Below are positions 16,831 through 27,328 of a stretch of 44,174 bases of DNA, piece after piece. Each line of letters opens with the position of its first letter. The stretch's first letter is position 1. The stretch lies in contig NZ_CAIZIZ010000144.1 of assembly GCF_903933125.1 (NCBI RefSeq), positions 1 through 44,174 of the forward strand, given 5' to 3'. This DNA is from an uncultured Lamprocystis sp. GTDB taxonomy: Bacteria; Pseudomonadota; Gammaproteobacteria; Chromatiales; Chromatiaceae. Below the pieces are notes generated by a model that made no database searches, was not told the DNA's origin, and worked only from the letters and a program-made list of their open reading frames with translations. A program made the position numbers and the translations under genes.

Positions 16831-17057
16831 CAGGTGTAATCCTTGAACTCTTCAGGGATGGCATCGAAATCCGTCGCCATCCAGAGCAATTGCCCTTTGC
16901 CTGAACCGGGCTGCCTGGGTCGCTTGGGTGGCTGAACCGGCACAAGCCGGACCAAGGAAACGCTGTCTCGGGCTATAACGATCTCTTCCCCGGCCAAGGC
17001 GCGGCGGGTCAATTCGGAAAGTTGGGTCTGGGCTTCGGCGATGTTGTACTGGCTCAT
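16830..17057 (-). CDS. Type II antitoxin, Phd/YefM family (partner of a dead toxin)
   Basis: The 75-residue protein MSQYNIAEAQTQLSELTRRALAGEEIVIARDSVSLVRLVPVQPPKRPRQPGSGKGQLLWMATDFDAIPEEFKDYT is a textbook short Phd antitoxin: an N-terminal DNA-binding dimer, then a toxin-neutralising tail with FDAIPEEFKDY. I start at the ATG at 17057 because the family begins MxxYNIAEAKTQLSEL; a frame to 17090 adds 11 unlikely residues. The gene is intact although the vapC that follows is not. It may still repress its own promoter or counter toxins elsewhere in the genome. Confidence 0.9.
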   Translation of the reverse strand: MSQYNIAEAQTQLSELTRRALAGEEIVIARDSVSLVRLVPVQPPKRPRQPGSGKGQLLWMATDFDAIPEEFKDYT

Positions 17058-17245
17058 GGTGGAGTCTCGGTGAGCATCTTTGCTCACCATTCTAACCTAA
17101 GCGTAACATCCTAGTTTATTCTACTTATAAGATCATCCACTTACAACGGATAACATCGCTAAGTGGCACTACAAGAGCGCGGCCTTGATCATGGTTACGG
17201 CGATTTCGGAACCGGTCACGACCCTGACCAGTTCCGAAATCTCTT

Positions 17246-17311
17246 GACAGGATTAACAAGATTTACAAGATTGAAAATGAATAACATCTTGTAAATCTTG
17301 TTAATCCTGTC
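17246..17311. repeat. AT-rich perfect inverted repeat, 26-bp arms
   Basis: GACAGGATTAACAAGATTTACAAGAT (17246-17271) and its exact inverse (17286-17311) flank a 14-base loop. The arm itself is a run of 9-mers of the type GATTWACAA. Its low GC contrasts sharply with the surroundings. Similar ACAGGATT-based hairpins occur in many unrelated bacteria. In RNA form it would be a very stable hairpin. Confidence 0.85.
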
Positions 17312-17344
17312 TAGATGCATTGGCTTCGGCCTCGCCGTGCTGGC

Positions 17345-17464
17345 CTCGATCAAGATTCCGGCCACTTGAACTCGCCGGGTGCGTGGTCAGGCCATCCTGG
17401 CCTGACACCGTCAGGGCTGGAAGCCCTGACTACGCACGCCGCTGGCCGGGATTACGATCAAGGC
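17345..17464. repeat. Nested palindromic element
   Basis: The outer arms CTCGATCAAGATTCCGGCCA and TGGCCGGGATTACGATCAAG are imperfect inverses. Inside, 17379-17437 has GTGCGT..ACGCAC-type arms enclosing two separate perfect hairpins, GTCAGGCC-ATCCT-GGCCTGAC and GTCAGGGCT-GGA-AGCCCTGAC. This cruciform-like arrangement has no open frame and looks like a small mobile repeat. Confidence 0.6.
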
Positions 17465-17487
17465 CGCCGTGCTGTTCGGGATCGCCC

Positions 17488-17566
17488 CTAAGACGATTTC
17501 TATCATGTAGGGGCGACTTAAGTCGCCCCTACACGTCGGTAGATCATGTCCCGGAAATCACCTTAG
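17488..17566. repeat. MITE-like element with perfect GTAGGGGCGACTTAAG palindrome
   Basis: CCTAAGACGATTTCT at the left and CCGGAAATCACCTTAG at the right are inverted ends. The centre, 17508-17533, is a perfect 26-base palindrome identical to that at 36337-36362. It truncates the adjacent vapC remnant: that reading frame ends in the element's right end. Confidence 0.8.
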
Positions 17567-17655
17567 ACATGGGCGGTTGATGTTCGAGATGGCGGCGGCC
17601 GACCGGCCGCGAACAAGGCGATCAATGGACCGGCATCAACCAGGATGGTTTTCAC
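17564..17655 (-). pseudogene. vapC: VapC-like PIN toxin, 5' remnant
   Basis: From a GTG at 17655, overlapping the antitoxin remnant, the minus strand reads VKTILVDAGPLIALFAAGRPPPSRTSTAHV and stops at 17564 inside the end of the palindromic element. VKTILVDAGPLIALF is the standard first strand, catalytic Asp and helix of PIN toxins (MKxVLVDAGPLIALFD). Only about 20 of the usual ~130 residues remain. Confidence 0.7.
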
Positions 17656-17875
17656 GGAGCCTCGCTTTGACCTTGTCCGCGATGTTCTCCGAGGCGCTTG
17701 GATCGCCCATCGGCGTGAAACTGCACACCTGACGATAGATCTCGGCAGGGTTCTTCATGCCGAGTGCCCGCTCCAGAACCTCGTTGATGAAGTCCGATGG
17801 GCTGACACCGAGACGGCGCGCCTCCTCGGCGATGCGGGACTCCAGCAGTGGATCGAGTTGGAGATAGCGTCATGG
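17636..17875 (-). pseudogene. vapB: RHH-type VapB antitoxin with frameshift after the start codon
   Basis: The minus strand encodes RYLQLDPLLESRIAEEARRLGVSPSDFINEVLERALGMKNPAEI..ENIADKVKARLRENHPG, a ribbon-helix-helix type antitoxin reading frame ending at 17636. A GGGAG ribosome site precedes an ATG at 17875, but that ATG is one base out of frame (ATGACG-CTATCTC instead of an expected ATGACGCGC-like start), and the antitoxin frame has a TGA directly before Arg. A single-base loss explains it. With vapC also truncated, the module is dead. Confidence 0.65.
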
Positions 17876-17979
17876 CGTTCTCCCGTGCAGCAATTCCAAA
17901 TTTGGGCGGCATCGCGCGACCCCTGGTGGATGCGGCGCGCGCGACCGCCGTGCCGGATCCCTGACACCGAGCGGCGCGC

Positions 17980-18022
17980 CTTATCCACCCTACAGCGGTG
18001 TCGGTTTTGTAGGGCGGATAAG
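17980..18022. repeat. Hairpin of the GTAGGGTGGATAAG type
   Basis: CTTATCCACCCTACA (17980-17994) and TGTAGGGCGGATAAG (18008-18022) are inverse with one mismatch. The sequence then continues CGCAGCGCATCCACC. Repeats of this GGATAAGCGCAGCGCATCC form are common between genes in gammaproteobacteria. It lies just downstream of the DUF29 gene and may terminate transcription. Confidence 0.6.
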
Positions 18023-18092
18023 CGCAGCGCATCCACCTTCAGCCTCGCCGCTGGCACTTTGGAACTGCTGTCTCCCGTGTTGCCCGCGATGG

Positions 18093-18530
18093 TTATTGGG
18101 GGTAGTAATCCAGGTCGCGGGTCTCTGTCAAAGAATAGGGGCAATCCCGCGGAAAGGTGCTCTCTTCAAGATTGGTCTCCTTGACCGCAAGCAGACGGGC
18201 CAGGCGGTACGCCTTTGGGATCGCCTGCTGCTCCAGCAGCGCCTCGAAGCTCGGATTTTCATCCACCAGATCTTGGAGCGACAGGCGCTGCTCCTTGATC
18301 GTCGCTTCCCAGCTTCGGCTGCGCAGGTGCGGTTGGAATTGCCATTTGAGTAAATGCGCCAGCAGCACCTTCAGTCGACTGATCAATTCCCGACGCTCGC
18401 GCGCGCCCATGGCATCGAGCTCCTCGATCAGATGATCCACATCGATCTCGGCGAAGCGCTGTGCGCGCAACAAGTCCGCCTGCTCCTGCGACCAGGCATG
18501 GAAATCTCGGTCATAGGTCGAGGTGGTCAT
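18093..18530 (-). CDS. DUF29 family protein, second copy
   Basis: The 145-residue product has the same layout as the protein at 1666-2109: YDRDFHAWSQEQADLLRAQRF, then DHLIEELDAMGARERRELISRLKVLLAHLLKWQFQPHLRSRSWEATI, and CPYSLTETRDLDYYPQ at the end. Identity to the first copy is moderate, so the two are diverged paralogues rather than a recent duplicate. A MITE-like repeat (18553-18618) and the six-unit CGACAA tract lie upstream. Function is unknown for the whole family. Confidence 0.9.
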   Translation of the reverse strand: MTTSTYDRDFHAWSQEQADLLRAQRFAEIDVDHLIEELDAMGARERRELISRLKVLLAHLLKWQFQPHLRSRSWEATIKEQRLSLQDLVDENPSFEALLEQQAIPKAYRLARLLAVKETNLEESTFPRDCPYSLTETRDLDYYPQ

Positions 18531-18552
18531 TGGCTCACCGGCTTTAGGGACC

Positions 18553-18618
18553 GTTCACTTAGGTGATTTCCGACAATTTAGCTACCGGTCAATGTAGGTT
18601 CGACTTCAGTCGCACCTG
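18553..18618. repeat. MITE-like element, left half
   Basis: ACTTAGGTGATTTCCGACAATTTAGCTACCGGTCAATGTAGG matches the left half of the element at 16410 base for base at most positions. The GGTTCGACTTCAGTCGCACC palindrome follows. No right end is found, so the copy seems truncated. Confidence 0.65.
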
Positions 18619-18729
18619 CGTCCGCGCGTTGACGGCATCGCAACGACTCGTTGGTCCCGCTTGGCCTGGTACACCCCAGCTACGTCGCGAATCGAAACCC
18701 AATAGACATCGGGCTGCTCCATGCCCAAA

Positions 18730-18795
<66 letters not shown>

Positions 18796-18841
18796 CGTTG
18801 GTTATCCGATTTCCGACTCGCCACTGACCAGCCCAAAAACA

Positions 18842-18863
18842 AAGGGCGCCCTGAGGCGCCCTT
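18842..18863 (-). terminator. Rho-independent terminator of the glycolysis/CBB cluster
   Basis: AAGGGCGCC (18842-18850), loop CTGA, GGCGCCCTT (18855-18863), then on the minus strand TGTTTTT. It lies 30 bases after the fba stop. On the plus strand the hairpin is followed by eight Ts, so it can act in both directions. A second hairpin, TTTTTTTGGC-GCGA-GCCAAAAAAA (18867-18890), lies between it and fba. Confidence 0.85.
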
Positions 18864-18892
18864 CATTTTTTTTGGCGCGAGCCAAAAAAAGA

Positions 18893-19957
18893 CTACTTGA
18901 TCTGGGGATCAAGCTCTCCCTTGGCGTAGCGAGTGGTCATGGCATCCATGGAGAGCACCTTGATCTTGCCGGCGTTGCCGGCGGTACCGAAGGCTTCGTA
19001 ACGATCCTTACAGATGCCCTTCATCGCCTTGGTGGCGACCGCGAGGAACTTGCGGGGGTCGAATTCCTTCGGGTGTTCCGCAAAGAACTGGCGGATGGCG
19101 CCGGTGGAGGACATGCGCAGGTCGGTGTCGATGTTGACTTTGCGCACGCCGTGCTTGATGCCCTCGACGATTTCGGAGACGGGCACGCCGTAGGTCTCAC
19201 CCATGTCGCCGCCGAACTTGTTGATGATCGCCAGCCATTCCTGGGGCACCGACGAGGATCCGTGCATCACCAGATGGGTGTTGGGGATGCGGGCGTTGAT
19301 CTCCTTGATGCGCTCGATCGCCAGGATGTCGCCGGTGGGCGGACGGGTGAACTTGTAGGCGCCGTGGGAGGTGCCGATGGCGATGGCGAGCGCGTCGACT
19401 TTGGTCTTGGCGACGAAGTCAGCAGCCTCTTCGGGGTCCGTGAGCAACTGGCTGTGGTCCAGCGTGCCCTCGGCGCCGACGCCGTCCTCTTCACCGGCCT
19501 GGCCGGTTTCGAGCGAGCCCAGGCAGCCCAGTTCGCCTTCGACCGAGACGCCGCAGGCGTGGGAGATGGCGACCACGGCCTTGGTGATGTCGACGTTGTA
19601 CTCGTAGGAGGTGGGCGTCTTGCCGTCCTCGCCGAGCGAGCCGTCCATCATGACGGAGGAGAAGCCGAGCTGGATGGAGCGCTGGCAGATGGGCATGGAG
19701 GTGCCGTGATCCTGGTGCATGCACACCGGGATATCCGGCCATTCCTCGATGGCGGAGAGGATCAGGTGGCGCAGGAAGGGCGCGCCGGCATACTTACGGG
19801 CACCGGCGGAGGCCTGGACGATGACCGGAGAGTTGGTCTCGGCGGCGGCCTCCATGATCGCGCGCATCTGTTCCAGATTGTTGACGTTGAACGCCGGGAC
19901 GCCGTAGCCATGCTCGGCGGCATGGTCCAGCAGTTGACGCATTGTGATCAAAGCCAT
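18893..19957 (-). CDS. fba: Fructose-bisphosphate aldolase, class II
   Basis: It joins glyceraldehyde-3-phosphate and dihydroxyacetone phosphate (also erythrose-4-phosphate in the Calvin cycle), with zinc. The 354-residue protein has [18 protein letters not shown], the motif VCMHQDHG with catalytic D83 and zinc ligand H84, zinc-binding GTSHGAYKF and VMHGSSS, and the phosphate-binding [18 protein letters not shown]. Length matches the CbbA-type enzyme of autotrophic proteobacteria. GGAG precedes the ATG at 19957. It is the last gene of the tkt-gap-pgk-pyk-fba series and is followed by a strong terminator. Confidence 0.97.
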   Translation of the reverse strand: MALITMRQLLDHAAEHGYGVPAFNVNNLEQMRAIMEAAAETNSPVIVQASAGARKYAGAPFLRHLILSAIEEWPDIPVCMHQDHGTSMPICQRSIQLGFSSVMMDGSLGEDGKTPTSYEYNVDITKAVVAISHACGVSVEGELGCLGSLETGQAGEEDGVGAEGTLDHSQLLTDPEEAADFVAKTKVDALAIAIGTSHGAYKFTRPPTGDILAIERIKEINARIPNTHLVMHGSSSVPQEWLAIINKFGGDMGETYGVPVSEIVEGIKHGVRKVNIDTDLRMSSTGAIRQFFAEHPKEFDPRKFLAVATKAMKGICKDRYEAFGTAGNAGKIKVLSMDAMTTRYAKGELDPQIK

Positions 19958-20023
19958 GGTGGTTCTCCTCGTTCTTGGTGGAAAGGTGGGTTAGGGTTGG
20001 ATTCGGGGGTTCGTCGGGCCGAG

Positions 20024-21472
20024 CTAGTCCCGTACCAGCAATTTGTGTTCGCCGACCCGCATGATCTTCATGATGTTGGTCTGGCTTCCGACACCGGAAC
20101 GGTCACCCTTGGTGATGATGACCAGGTCGCCGTTGCGCACGGTGCCGCGCCGCAGCAGTTCCTCGACGACCTCCATGTTCAGTTCGTTCACGTCCTTGCT
20201 CGCCAGCTCGAAACTAACCGGGTAGACCCCGCGGAAGATCCGCACCTTACGGCGGGTCTCGGCATTGCGGGCCATCGCCAGGATGGGGATGCCGGAACTG
20301 ATGCGGGACATCCATTTCACGGTGGAGCCGGTCTCGGTCAAGGCCGCGATCGCCTTGACGCCCAGGTGATTGGCCGTGTACATGGTGGCCATGGCGATGG
20401 CCTCGTCGACCCGGCCGAACACCGTGTCGATGCGATGCCCGGAGCGGGTGACGTGCCGCTCGGCCTCGGTGCAGATGCGGTCCAGTGCTTCCACCACCCG
20501 GGCCGGGTCCCTGCCGATGGATGACTCGGCCGAGAGCATCACCGCGTCGGTGCCGTCCAGCACCGCGTTCGCCACGTCGAACACCTCGGCCCGCGTCGGG
20601 ATGGGGTTGTCGATCATGGACTGCATCATCTGGGTGGCGGTGATCACCACGGTGTTGAGTACGCGGGCGCGGCTGATCAGGTGCTTCTGCACCGCGGGCA
20701 GCTTGGCATCGCCGATCTCCACGCCCAGATCGCCGCGGGCGACCATGATGACATCCGCCGCCTGGATGATCTCGTCCACCGCGTTGAGCGACTCCGCCCG
20801 CTCGATCTTGGCGACGATGCCGCCGCGGCCGCCGGACGCCTGAAACAGCTCGCGTGCAAGCTGCACATCGGCGGCGTTGCGCACGAACGAGACCGCCAGG
20901 TAGTCCGCACCCAGTTCGGCGGCAAGACGGATGTCGGCTTCGTCCTTCTCGGTCAGTGCCGGGGCGGAAAGACCACCGCCCTTCTTGTTGATGCCTTTGT
21001 TGTTGGAGAGCTTGCCGCCGGCCACGACCGTGCAGTTGATGCGTCCGCTGCTGACCGATTCGACCCATAGTTCGATCGCCCCATCGTCCAGTAACAGGGT
21101 ATCGTCCGGGTAGACGTCATCCGCCAGGGTCGCATAGGTGGTGCCGACCCGGGTGCGGTCGCCCTCGGTGAGCGGACAGGCGGTATCGATGGCGAAGGCG
21201 TCGCCCAGCGCCAGGTCGATCGGCCCGTCTTTGAAGCGGCCGATACGGATTTTCGGTCCCTGCAGATCCAGCAGGATCGCGATCTCCTGGCCGGCCGCCG
21301 CGGCCCGCTCGCGCACCAGGGCCACCCGCTCGCGGTGACGCTCATGGGTGTCGTGGGAGCAATTGAGCCGCACCACATCGACACCAGCGGCGATCATTGC
21401 GTCCATCATGGCCGGCGGATCCGTGGCCGGCCCCAGGGTCGCGACGATCTTGGTACGTCTGGGTATGCGCAT
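20024..21472 (-). CDS. pyk: Pyruvate kinase
   Basis: It converts phosphoenolpyruvate and ADP to pyruvate and ATP. The 482-residue protein starts MRIPRRTKIVATLGPATDPPAMMDAMIAAGVDVVRLNCSHD and has the signature VAKIERAESLNAVDEIIQAADVIMVARGDLGVEI with the catalytic Lys and magnesium-binding Glu/Asp. It continues TATQMMQSMIDNPIPTRAEVFDVANAVLDGTDAVMLSAES and a C-terminal domain. The ATG at 21472 is preferred to the one at 21478 because GGGGGG is then at proper spacing. A long upstream frame is a shadow of pgk. It starts 26 bases after pgk. Pyk inside a CBB-gene cluster is usual in sulfur-oxidising gammaproteobacteria. Confidence 0.96.
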   Translation of the reverse strand: MRIPRRTKIVATLGPATDPPAMMDAMIAAGVDVVRLNCSHDTHERHRERVALVRERAAAAGQEIAILLDLQGPKIRIGRFKDGPIDLALGDAFAIDTACPLTEGDRTRVGTTYATLADDVYPDDTLLLDDGAIELWVESVSSGRINCTVVAGGKLSNNKGINKKGGGLSAPALTEKDEADIRLAAELGADYLAVSFVRNAADVQLARELFQASGGRGGIVAKIERAESLNAVDEIIQAADVIMVARGDLGVEIGDAKLPAVQKHLISRARVLNTVVITATQMMQSMIDNPIPTRAEVFDVANAVLDGTDAVMLSAESSIGRDPARVVEALDRICTEAERHVTRSGHRIDTVFGRVDEAIAMATMYTANHLGVKAIAALTETGSTVKWMSRISSGIPILAMARNAETRRKVRIFRGVYPVSFELASKDVNELNMEVVEELLRRGTVRNGDLVIITKGDRSGVGSQTNIMKIMRVGEHKLLVRD

Positions 21473-21498
21473 GGTCATGCCCCCCCGGCGCGCCGCGC

Positions 21499-22680
21499 TC
21501 AGCCCTTGGCCCGCGCTTCGAGCATTGCCACCGCCGGCAGCGTCTTGCCCTCCAGGTACTCCAGGAAGGCGCCGCCCGCGGTGGAGATGTAGGACACCTT
21601 GTCGTAAATGTCGTACTTCTGGATGGCCGCGATGGTGTCGCCGCCGCCCGCCAGGCTGAAGCCCGCGGCATTGGCAATGGCCATGGCGATGGTCTTGGTG
21701 CCGCCGCCGAACTGGTCGAACTCGAAAACGCCGACCGGCCCGTTCCACACGATGGTCCCGGCCTTGGCAATGATGTCGGCCAACTGCTGGGCGGACTTGG
21801 GGCCGATATCGAAGATCATGTCATCGTCGACCACGTCGTTGGCGTCCTTGGTGACGGCCGGCTCGGTCTCAGCGAAGTTCTTGCCGGTGACCACGTCGAC
21901 CGCGATCGGGATGGTGGCGCCGCGTGCCGTCATCTTTTCGATCAGCGCCTTGGCCGTGGGGATCAGGTCATGCTCGCACAGTGAATGACCGATGTTGTGA
22001 CCAGTCGCCGCCAGGAAAGTGTTGGCGATGCCGCCGCCGACCACGAGTTGGTCGACCTTCTCCGACAGGGCTTCGAGCACCGTGAGCTTGGTGGAGACTT
22101 TGGAGCCGCCGACGATGGCGACCATGGGCCGGGCCGGATTGGCCAGGGCTTTCTTCAGTGCATCCAGTTCCTCGGCCAGCAGCAAGCCGGCGCAGGCGGT
22201 CGGCGCGAACTTGCCGACGCCGTGGGTGGAGGCTTGGGCGCGATGCGCGGTGCCGAAGGCGTCCATGACGAAGACATCGCACAGGGCGGCGTATTTCTTG
22301 GCCAGTTCCTCGTTGTCCTTACCTTCGCCCTTGTTGAAGCGGACGTTATCGAGCATGACCAGTTCGCCGTTCGCGACCTCCGGCGCATGCTCGAAATAGT
22401 CACGAATCAGGCGCACCGGCTTGCCGAGCTTCACCGCCAGGTCATCGGCCACGGGCTTGAGCGAATCCGCCTCGGAGAAGACGCCCTCCTCCGGCCGGCC
22501 CAGATGGGACATCACCATGACCTTGGCGCCGGCCTTGATGCAGTGCTCGAAGGTGGGCAGGGAGGCGGTAATGCGGGCATCCGAGGTGACCTTGCCGTTC
22601 TTGACCGGGACGTTCAGGTCGGAACGGATCAGCACCCGCTTGCCGGCGAGGTCCAGGTCGGTGAGCTTGATGAAGGACAT
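21499..22680 (-). CDS. pgk: Phosphoglycerate kinase
   Basis: It interconverts 3-phosphoglycerate and 1,3-bisphosphoglycerate. The 393-residue protein shows [32 protein letters not shown], the substrate-binding [31 protein letters not shown], and the nucleotide-binding [10 protein letters not shown] and [11 protein letters not shown]. The C-terminal [40 protein letters not shown] is also present. GAGGG lies 8 bases ahead of the ATG at 22680. It is close to pyk; gap is 270 bases upstream across a repeat-filled spacer. Confidence 0.97.
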   Translation of the reverse strand: MSFIKLTDLDLAGKRVLIRSDLNVPVKNGKVTSDARITASLPTFEHCIKAGAKVMVMSHLGRPEEGVFSEADSLKPVADDLAVKLGKPVRLIRDYFEHAPEVANGELVMLDNVRFNKGEGKDNEELAKKYAALCDVFVMDAFGTAHRAQASTHGVGKFAPTACAGLLLAEELDALKKALANPARPMVAIVGGSKVSTKLTVLEALSEKVDQLVVGGGIANTFLAATGHNIGHSLCEHDLIPTAKALIEKMTARGATIPIAVDVVTGKNFAETEPAVTKDANDVVDDDMIFDIGPKSAQQLADIIAKAGTIVWNGPVGVFEFDQFGGGTKTIAMAIANAAGFSLAGGGDTIAAIQKYDIYDKVSYISTAGGAFLEYLEGKTLPAVAMLEARAKG

Positions 22681-22812
22681 GGGGGCAACCCTCTTATTTG
22701 GTGGTGAATCGAGCCATCTGGAAAGCCGCGGGGCTTTCCGGAGGACTCTCCGGCCTGGTCGCAGAGCGCGCGAGGTGCTCCGCGATCAGGCCGGGACGTC
22801 CGTGCCGGTGGT

Positions 22813-22942
22813 GGGTTACGGCGCGCACAGGACTTGGAGCTAACCCCAAGCCTGGTTCCGGCGCGCCTAACCCGAATCGGCGGGTTACGGCGCGCGCGGA
22901 ACTCGGAGCAGATCCCAAACCTTGTTCCGGCGCGCCTAACCC
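22813..22942. repeat. Two tandem ~61-bp copies of a GGGTTACGGCGCGC repeat
   Basis: 22813-22873 and 22882-22942 each run from GGGTTACGGCGCGC through a central GGAGC(T/A)...TCCC/CCCC..CAAxCxTTGTTCC to CCGGCGCGCCTAACCC. The ends of each copy are inverted. They fill the gap-pgk spacer together with GGCTTTCCGGAGGACTCTCCGG-type small hairpins at about 22728-22770. They may separate gap and pgk transcription or stabilise mRNA. Confidence 0.7.
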
Positions 22943-22950
22943 ACCCTACG

Positions 22951-24112
<1,162 letters not shown>

Positions 24113-24156
24113 GCCCCAGGCCTGCGGCTTAGAGCCCGGCCGCAAAGGGGGTGAGG

Positions 24157-26163
24157 TTAGAGGACGCGCCGGACCGTGGCAACCACATTGTCTACGGTGA
24201 AACCGAATTCCTTGAACAGCGCACCGGCCGGCGCGGACTCGCCGAAGCGGTCGATGCCGACCACGGCGCCGTTGGAGCCGACATATTTCCACCAGCCGTC
24301 GGTCACCGCGGCCTCCACGGCCACCCGCGCGGTCACGGCCTTGGGCAGTACGGATTCCTTGTAGGCGGCGTCCTGGGCGTCGAAGGCGTTGGTGCTGGGC
24401 ATGGAAACGACCCGGACTTTCTTGTCGGTCATGGCCTCGGCTGCCTTCACCGCCAACTCCACCTCGGAGCCGGTGGCGATCAGGATGGCGTCCGGGGTGC
24501 CGGCGCAGTCGCGCAGCACATAACCGCCGCGGGCGATATCGGCCACTTGGGCCGGGGTCCGCGCCATGTGGGCCAGGTTCTGACGCGAGAAGATCAGGCA
24601 GGAGGGCCCGCTGCGCCGCTCGATGGCAAGCTTCCAGGAGACCGCAGACTCCACAGCGTCGCAGGGGCGCCAGACGCTCATGTTGGGGATCATGCGCAGC
24701 GTCGGGATCTGCTCCACCGGCTGATGGGTGGGGCCGTCTTCGCCCAGACCAATGGAGTCATGCGTATAGACGAAGATCGTTGGGATCTTCATCAGTGCCG
24801 CCATGCGCAGCGCATTGCGGGCATACTCGGAGAACATCAGGAAGGTGGCGCCGTAGGGGATGAAACCGCCGTGCAGCACCAGGCCGTTCATGATGGCCGA
24901 CATGCCGAACTCGCGCACGCCGTAATAGACATAGTTGCCCGAGGCATCGGTCTTGCTCACGCCCTTGCAGCCCTTCCACAGGGTCAGGTTGGAGCCGGCG
25001 AGATCAGCCGAACCGCCCAGAAACTCGGGCAGCAGCGGGCCGAAGCCGTTCAGGGCGTTCTGCGAGGCTTTGCGTGAGGCGATGGTCTCGGCCTTCTCGA
25101 CGACAGCGGCGATAAAGGCGTTGGCCTGCTCATTCCAGTCGGCGGGCAGTTCACCGGCCATGCGGCGCTTGAATGCGGCAGCCTCCGCCGGATGGGCGGC
25201 GGCATACGCATCGAGCCGCGTGTTCCACTCCGCCTCGGCCTTGGCGCCGCTCTCCTTGGCGGACCAGCCGGCATAGATGTCGGCCGGGATTTCGAAAGGC
25301 GCATAGGGCCACCCTAAGGCCTCGCGGGTCAAGGCAATCTCAGCGTCGCCCAGGGCCGCGCCGTGGCATTCTTCCTTACCCTGCTTGTTGGGCGAGCCGA
25401 AACCGATGATGGTCTGACAACAGATCAGTGAGGGCCGATCCTCGACCGCCCGCGCCTCTTCGATGGCCGCCTTCACGGCTTCGGCGTCGTGCCCGTCCAC
25501 CTTGGGGATGACATGCCAGCCGTACGCCTCGAAGCGCTTGGGAGTGTTGTCCAGGAACCAGGCGGGGGTGGTGCCGTGGCCGCGCACCTCACCGTCGATG
25601 GAGATGTTGTTGTCGTCGTAGACCGCGATCAGCTTGCCGAGCCCCAGGGCGCCGGCCAGCGAGCACGCCTCATGGGAGATGCCTTCCATCAGACAGCCGT
25701 CACCCAGGAAACAGTAGGTGTGGTGATCGACGATCGTATGCCCCGGCTTGTTGAACTGGCCTGCCAGGATTTTCTCCGCCAGGGCCATTCCCACCGCGTT
25801 GGTGATGCCCTGACCCAGGGGACCGGTGGTGGTCTCCACGCCGGGGGCGTAGCCGTACTCCGGATGACCGGGGGTCTTGGAGTGCAGTTGGCGGAACTGC
25901 TTCAGGTCCTCGATGCCGAGCCCGTAACCGGTCAGGTGCAGCAGTGAGTAAATCAGCATGGAGCCGTGCCCGTTGGAGAGCACGAAGCGGTCGCGGTCAG
26001 CCCAATGCGGGTTGCCCGGATTGTGCTTCATAAAGTCGTTCCACAGAACCTCGGCGATGTCCGCCATGCCCATGGGTGCGCCGGGGTGGCCGGAATTGGC
26101 CTTCTGGACCGCATCCATGCTGAGCGCGCGGATGGCGTTAGCGAGTTCTCTGCGTGAGGACAT
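24157..26163 (-). CDS. tkt: Transketolase
   Basis: A thiamine-diphosphate enzyme of the pentose phosphate and Calvin cycles that moves two-carbon units between sugar phosphates. The 668-residue protein has [44 protein letters not shown], the ThDP motif [38 protein letters not shown], and in the pyrimidine domain [47 protein letters not shown] is 4 bases before the ATG at 26163. It heads the tkt-gap-pgk-pyk-fba cluster, so its promoter should be in 26164-26300. Confidence 0.97.
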   Translation of the reverse strand: MSSRRELANAIRALSMDAVQKANSGHPGAPMGMADIAEVLWNDFMKHNPGNPHWADRDRFVLSNGHGSMLIYSLLHLTGYGLGIEDLKQFRQLHSKTPGHPEYGYAPGVETTTGPLGQGITNAVGMALAEKILAGQFNKPGHTIVDHHTYCFLGDGCLMEGISHEACSLAGALGLGKLIAVYDDNNISIDGEVRGHGTTPAWFLDNTPKRFEAYGWHVIPKVDGHDAEAVKAAIEEARAVEDRPSLICCQTIIGFGSPNKQGKEECHGAALGDAEIALTREALGWPYAPFEIPADIYAGWSAKESGAKAEAEWNTRLDAYAAAHPAEAAAFKRRMAGELPADWNEQANAFIAAVVEKAETIASRKASQNALNGFGPLLPEFLGGSADLAGSNLTLWKGCKGVSKTDASGNYVYYGVREFGMSAIMNGLVLHGGFIPYGATFLMFSEYARNALRMAALMKIPTIFVYTHDSIGLGEDGPTHQPVEQIPTLRMIPNMSVWRPCDAVESAVSWKLAIERRSGPSCLIFSRQNLAHMARTPAQVADIARGGYVLRDCAGTPDAILIATGSEVELAVKAAEAMTDKKVRVVSMPSTNAFDAQDAAYKESVLPKAVTARVAVEAAVTDGWWKYVGSNGAVVGIDRFGESAPAGALFKEFGFTVDNVVATVRRVL

Positions 26164-26207
26164 GGCCCCTCCTGATCGTTGTAAGCTGACTCATTAAATT
26201 ATGCGGC

Positions 26208-26242
26208 CCGTCGCCCCCGACCCGACAGGTCGGGGGCGACGG
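26208..26242. repeat. 15-bp perfect hairpin upstream of tkt
   Basis: CCGTCGCCCCCGACC and GGTCGGGGGCGACGG flank the loop CGACA. It lies 45 bases before the tkt start, so it is either in the 5' leader or at the promoter. No T-run follows on either strand. The rest of 26164-26536 holds no gene that I can see; 26386-26480 is notably AT-rich and is a candidate promoter area. Confidence 0.65.
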
Positions 26243-26536
26243 CACGAATGCGGGTGGCGCAGTGCGGGAAGTCTGAGGCCGGGCGCTCGGCCGCGACCGA
26301 CGCCGGGCCTGCCCGTTCGCGGCCCACGGGCCAAAACGGGATGACCTATCGCCGAGCGGACTCAACGGCGACCTTTCCAGCGGCCCGGTATTGTGACCGA
26401 AAGGCCGTATCCGGAACATCAAAACAAATTGATGCCGGCACAAGACGATTCATCATATCAGAATATTCAATATTGACAAAGATCATGGCGAATTTTGGAA
26501 TCAGCGCGACAGGCGGGCGCGCGTGCCGCGCCGGCA

Positions 26537-27091
26537 TCAGGTCTTCCACTTGATCGAGCATCCCATACTCGGGATTTGATCGGCGGGTCCGCGCCCGGTT
26601 GCGGCGACCTCCCGCATCGCCTCGAACAGGTCCCGCCGCACCCCGGCGGGCGCGGCTTCCTTGCGGCTCTCGTCGAGCCGCCCGCGGTACTGCAGACCCA
26701 GGTCCGCGTTGTAACCAAAAAAATCCGGGGTGCACACCGCGCCATAAGCACGGGCGACCGCCTGCGTCTCGTCGAACAGGTAGGGGAAGGGATAACCGAA
26801 GGTCTCGGCCACCTGCCGCATGTTCTCAAACCCGTCTTCCGGGTAGTCGGCGGGATCGTTGGACATGATCCCGACACAGCCGATGCCAAGCGCCTGAAGC
26901 TCCCGGACGTCCCGCACGATACGCTCGCGCACGGCCTTGACGTAAGGACAATGGTTGCAGATGAACATCACCAGCAACCCACGCTCACCTTTGCACTGGT
27001 CGCGGGTCCAGATCCGGCCGTCCACGCCGGGGAGTGAGAAATCAGGCGCGGCAGCGCCAAAGTCACAGACTGGGGTTTGCAGTGAAGCCAT
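26537..27091 (-). CDS. Thioredoxin-like/AhpC-TSA family protein
   Basis: The 184-residue protein begins MASLQTPVCDFGAAAPDFSLPGVDGRIWTRDQ and has the redox motif CNHCPYVKAVRERI (C45 and C48). Later come IMSNDPADYPEDGFENMRQVAETFGYPFPYLFDETQAVARAYGAVCTPDFFGYN and IPSMGCSIKWK. This is the widespread thioredoxin family protein whose CxxC is CNHCPYVK; relatives have disulfide reductase or peroxidase-like activity, mostly uncharacterised. GGAGG precedes the ATG at 27091. No signal peptide, so cytoplasmic. It could in principle serve the neighbouring peptide-modifying operon, but a 237-base gap with a palindromic repeat separates them. Confidence 0.88.
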   Translation of the reverse strand: MASLQTPVCDFGAAAPDFSLPGVDGRIWTRDQCKGERGLLVMFICNHCPYVKAVRERIVRDVRELQALGIGCVGIMSNDPADYPEDGFENMRQVAETFGYPFPYLFDETQAVARAYGAVCTPDFFGYNADLGLQYRGRLDESRKEAAPAGVRRDLFEAMREVAATGRGPADQIPSMGCSIKWKT

Positions 27092-27204
27092 GGCAGTCCT
27101 CCGGGCTCTTGAAGTGACGGTCGGGGCCGGGCGACCCAGGTTCCCCATGGTAACCAAATTGATCGGGATTCCAAACCCCGTGCGCGCGGCACTGCAACAG
27201 TCTC

Positions 27205-27302
27205 CCGTGGGAGCGGCCTCCGGCCGCGATGAGGTGCCGCGGTCAGCGCCCGATGCTCGCTCATTCGCGAGGCCCCATCGCGGCCGGAGGCCGCTCCCAC
27301 GG
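27205..27302. repeat. REP-type inverted pair
   Basis: CCGTGGGAGCGGCCTCCGGC begins the left arm (27205-27231) and the right arm (27276-27302) is its exact inverse, 27 bp each, with a 44-base spacer. The unit GTGGGAGCGGCC..GGCCGCGAT is also seen in the hairpin at 1-50. It separates the radical SAM operon from the thioredoxin-like gene and probably ends transcription or protects the 3' end. Confidence 0.8.
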
Positions 27303-27328
27303 GGTCGCGGTGTGGTGTGACGGCCGCC

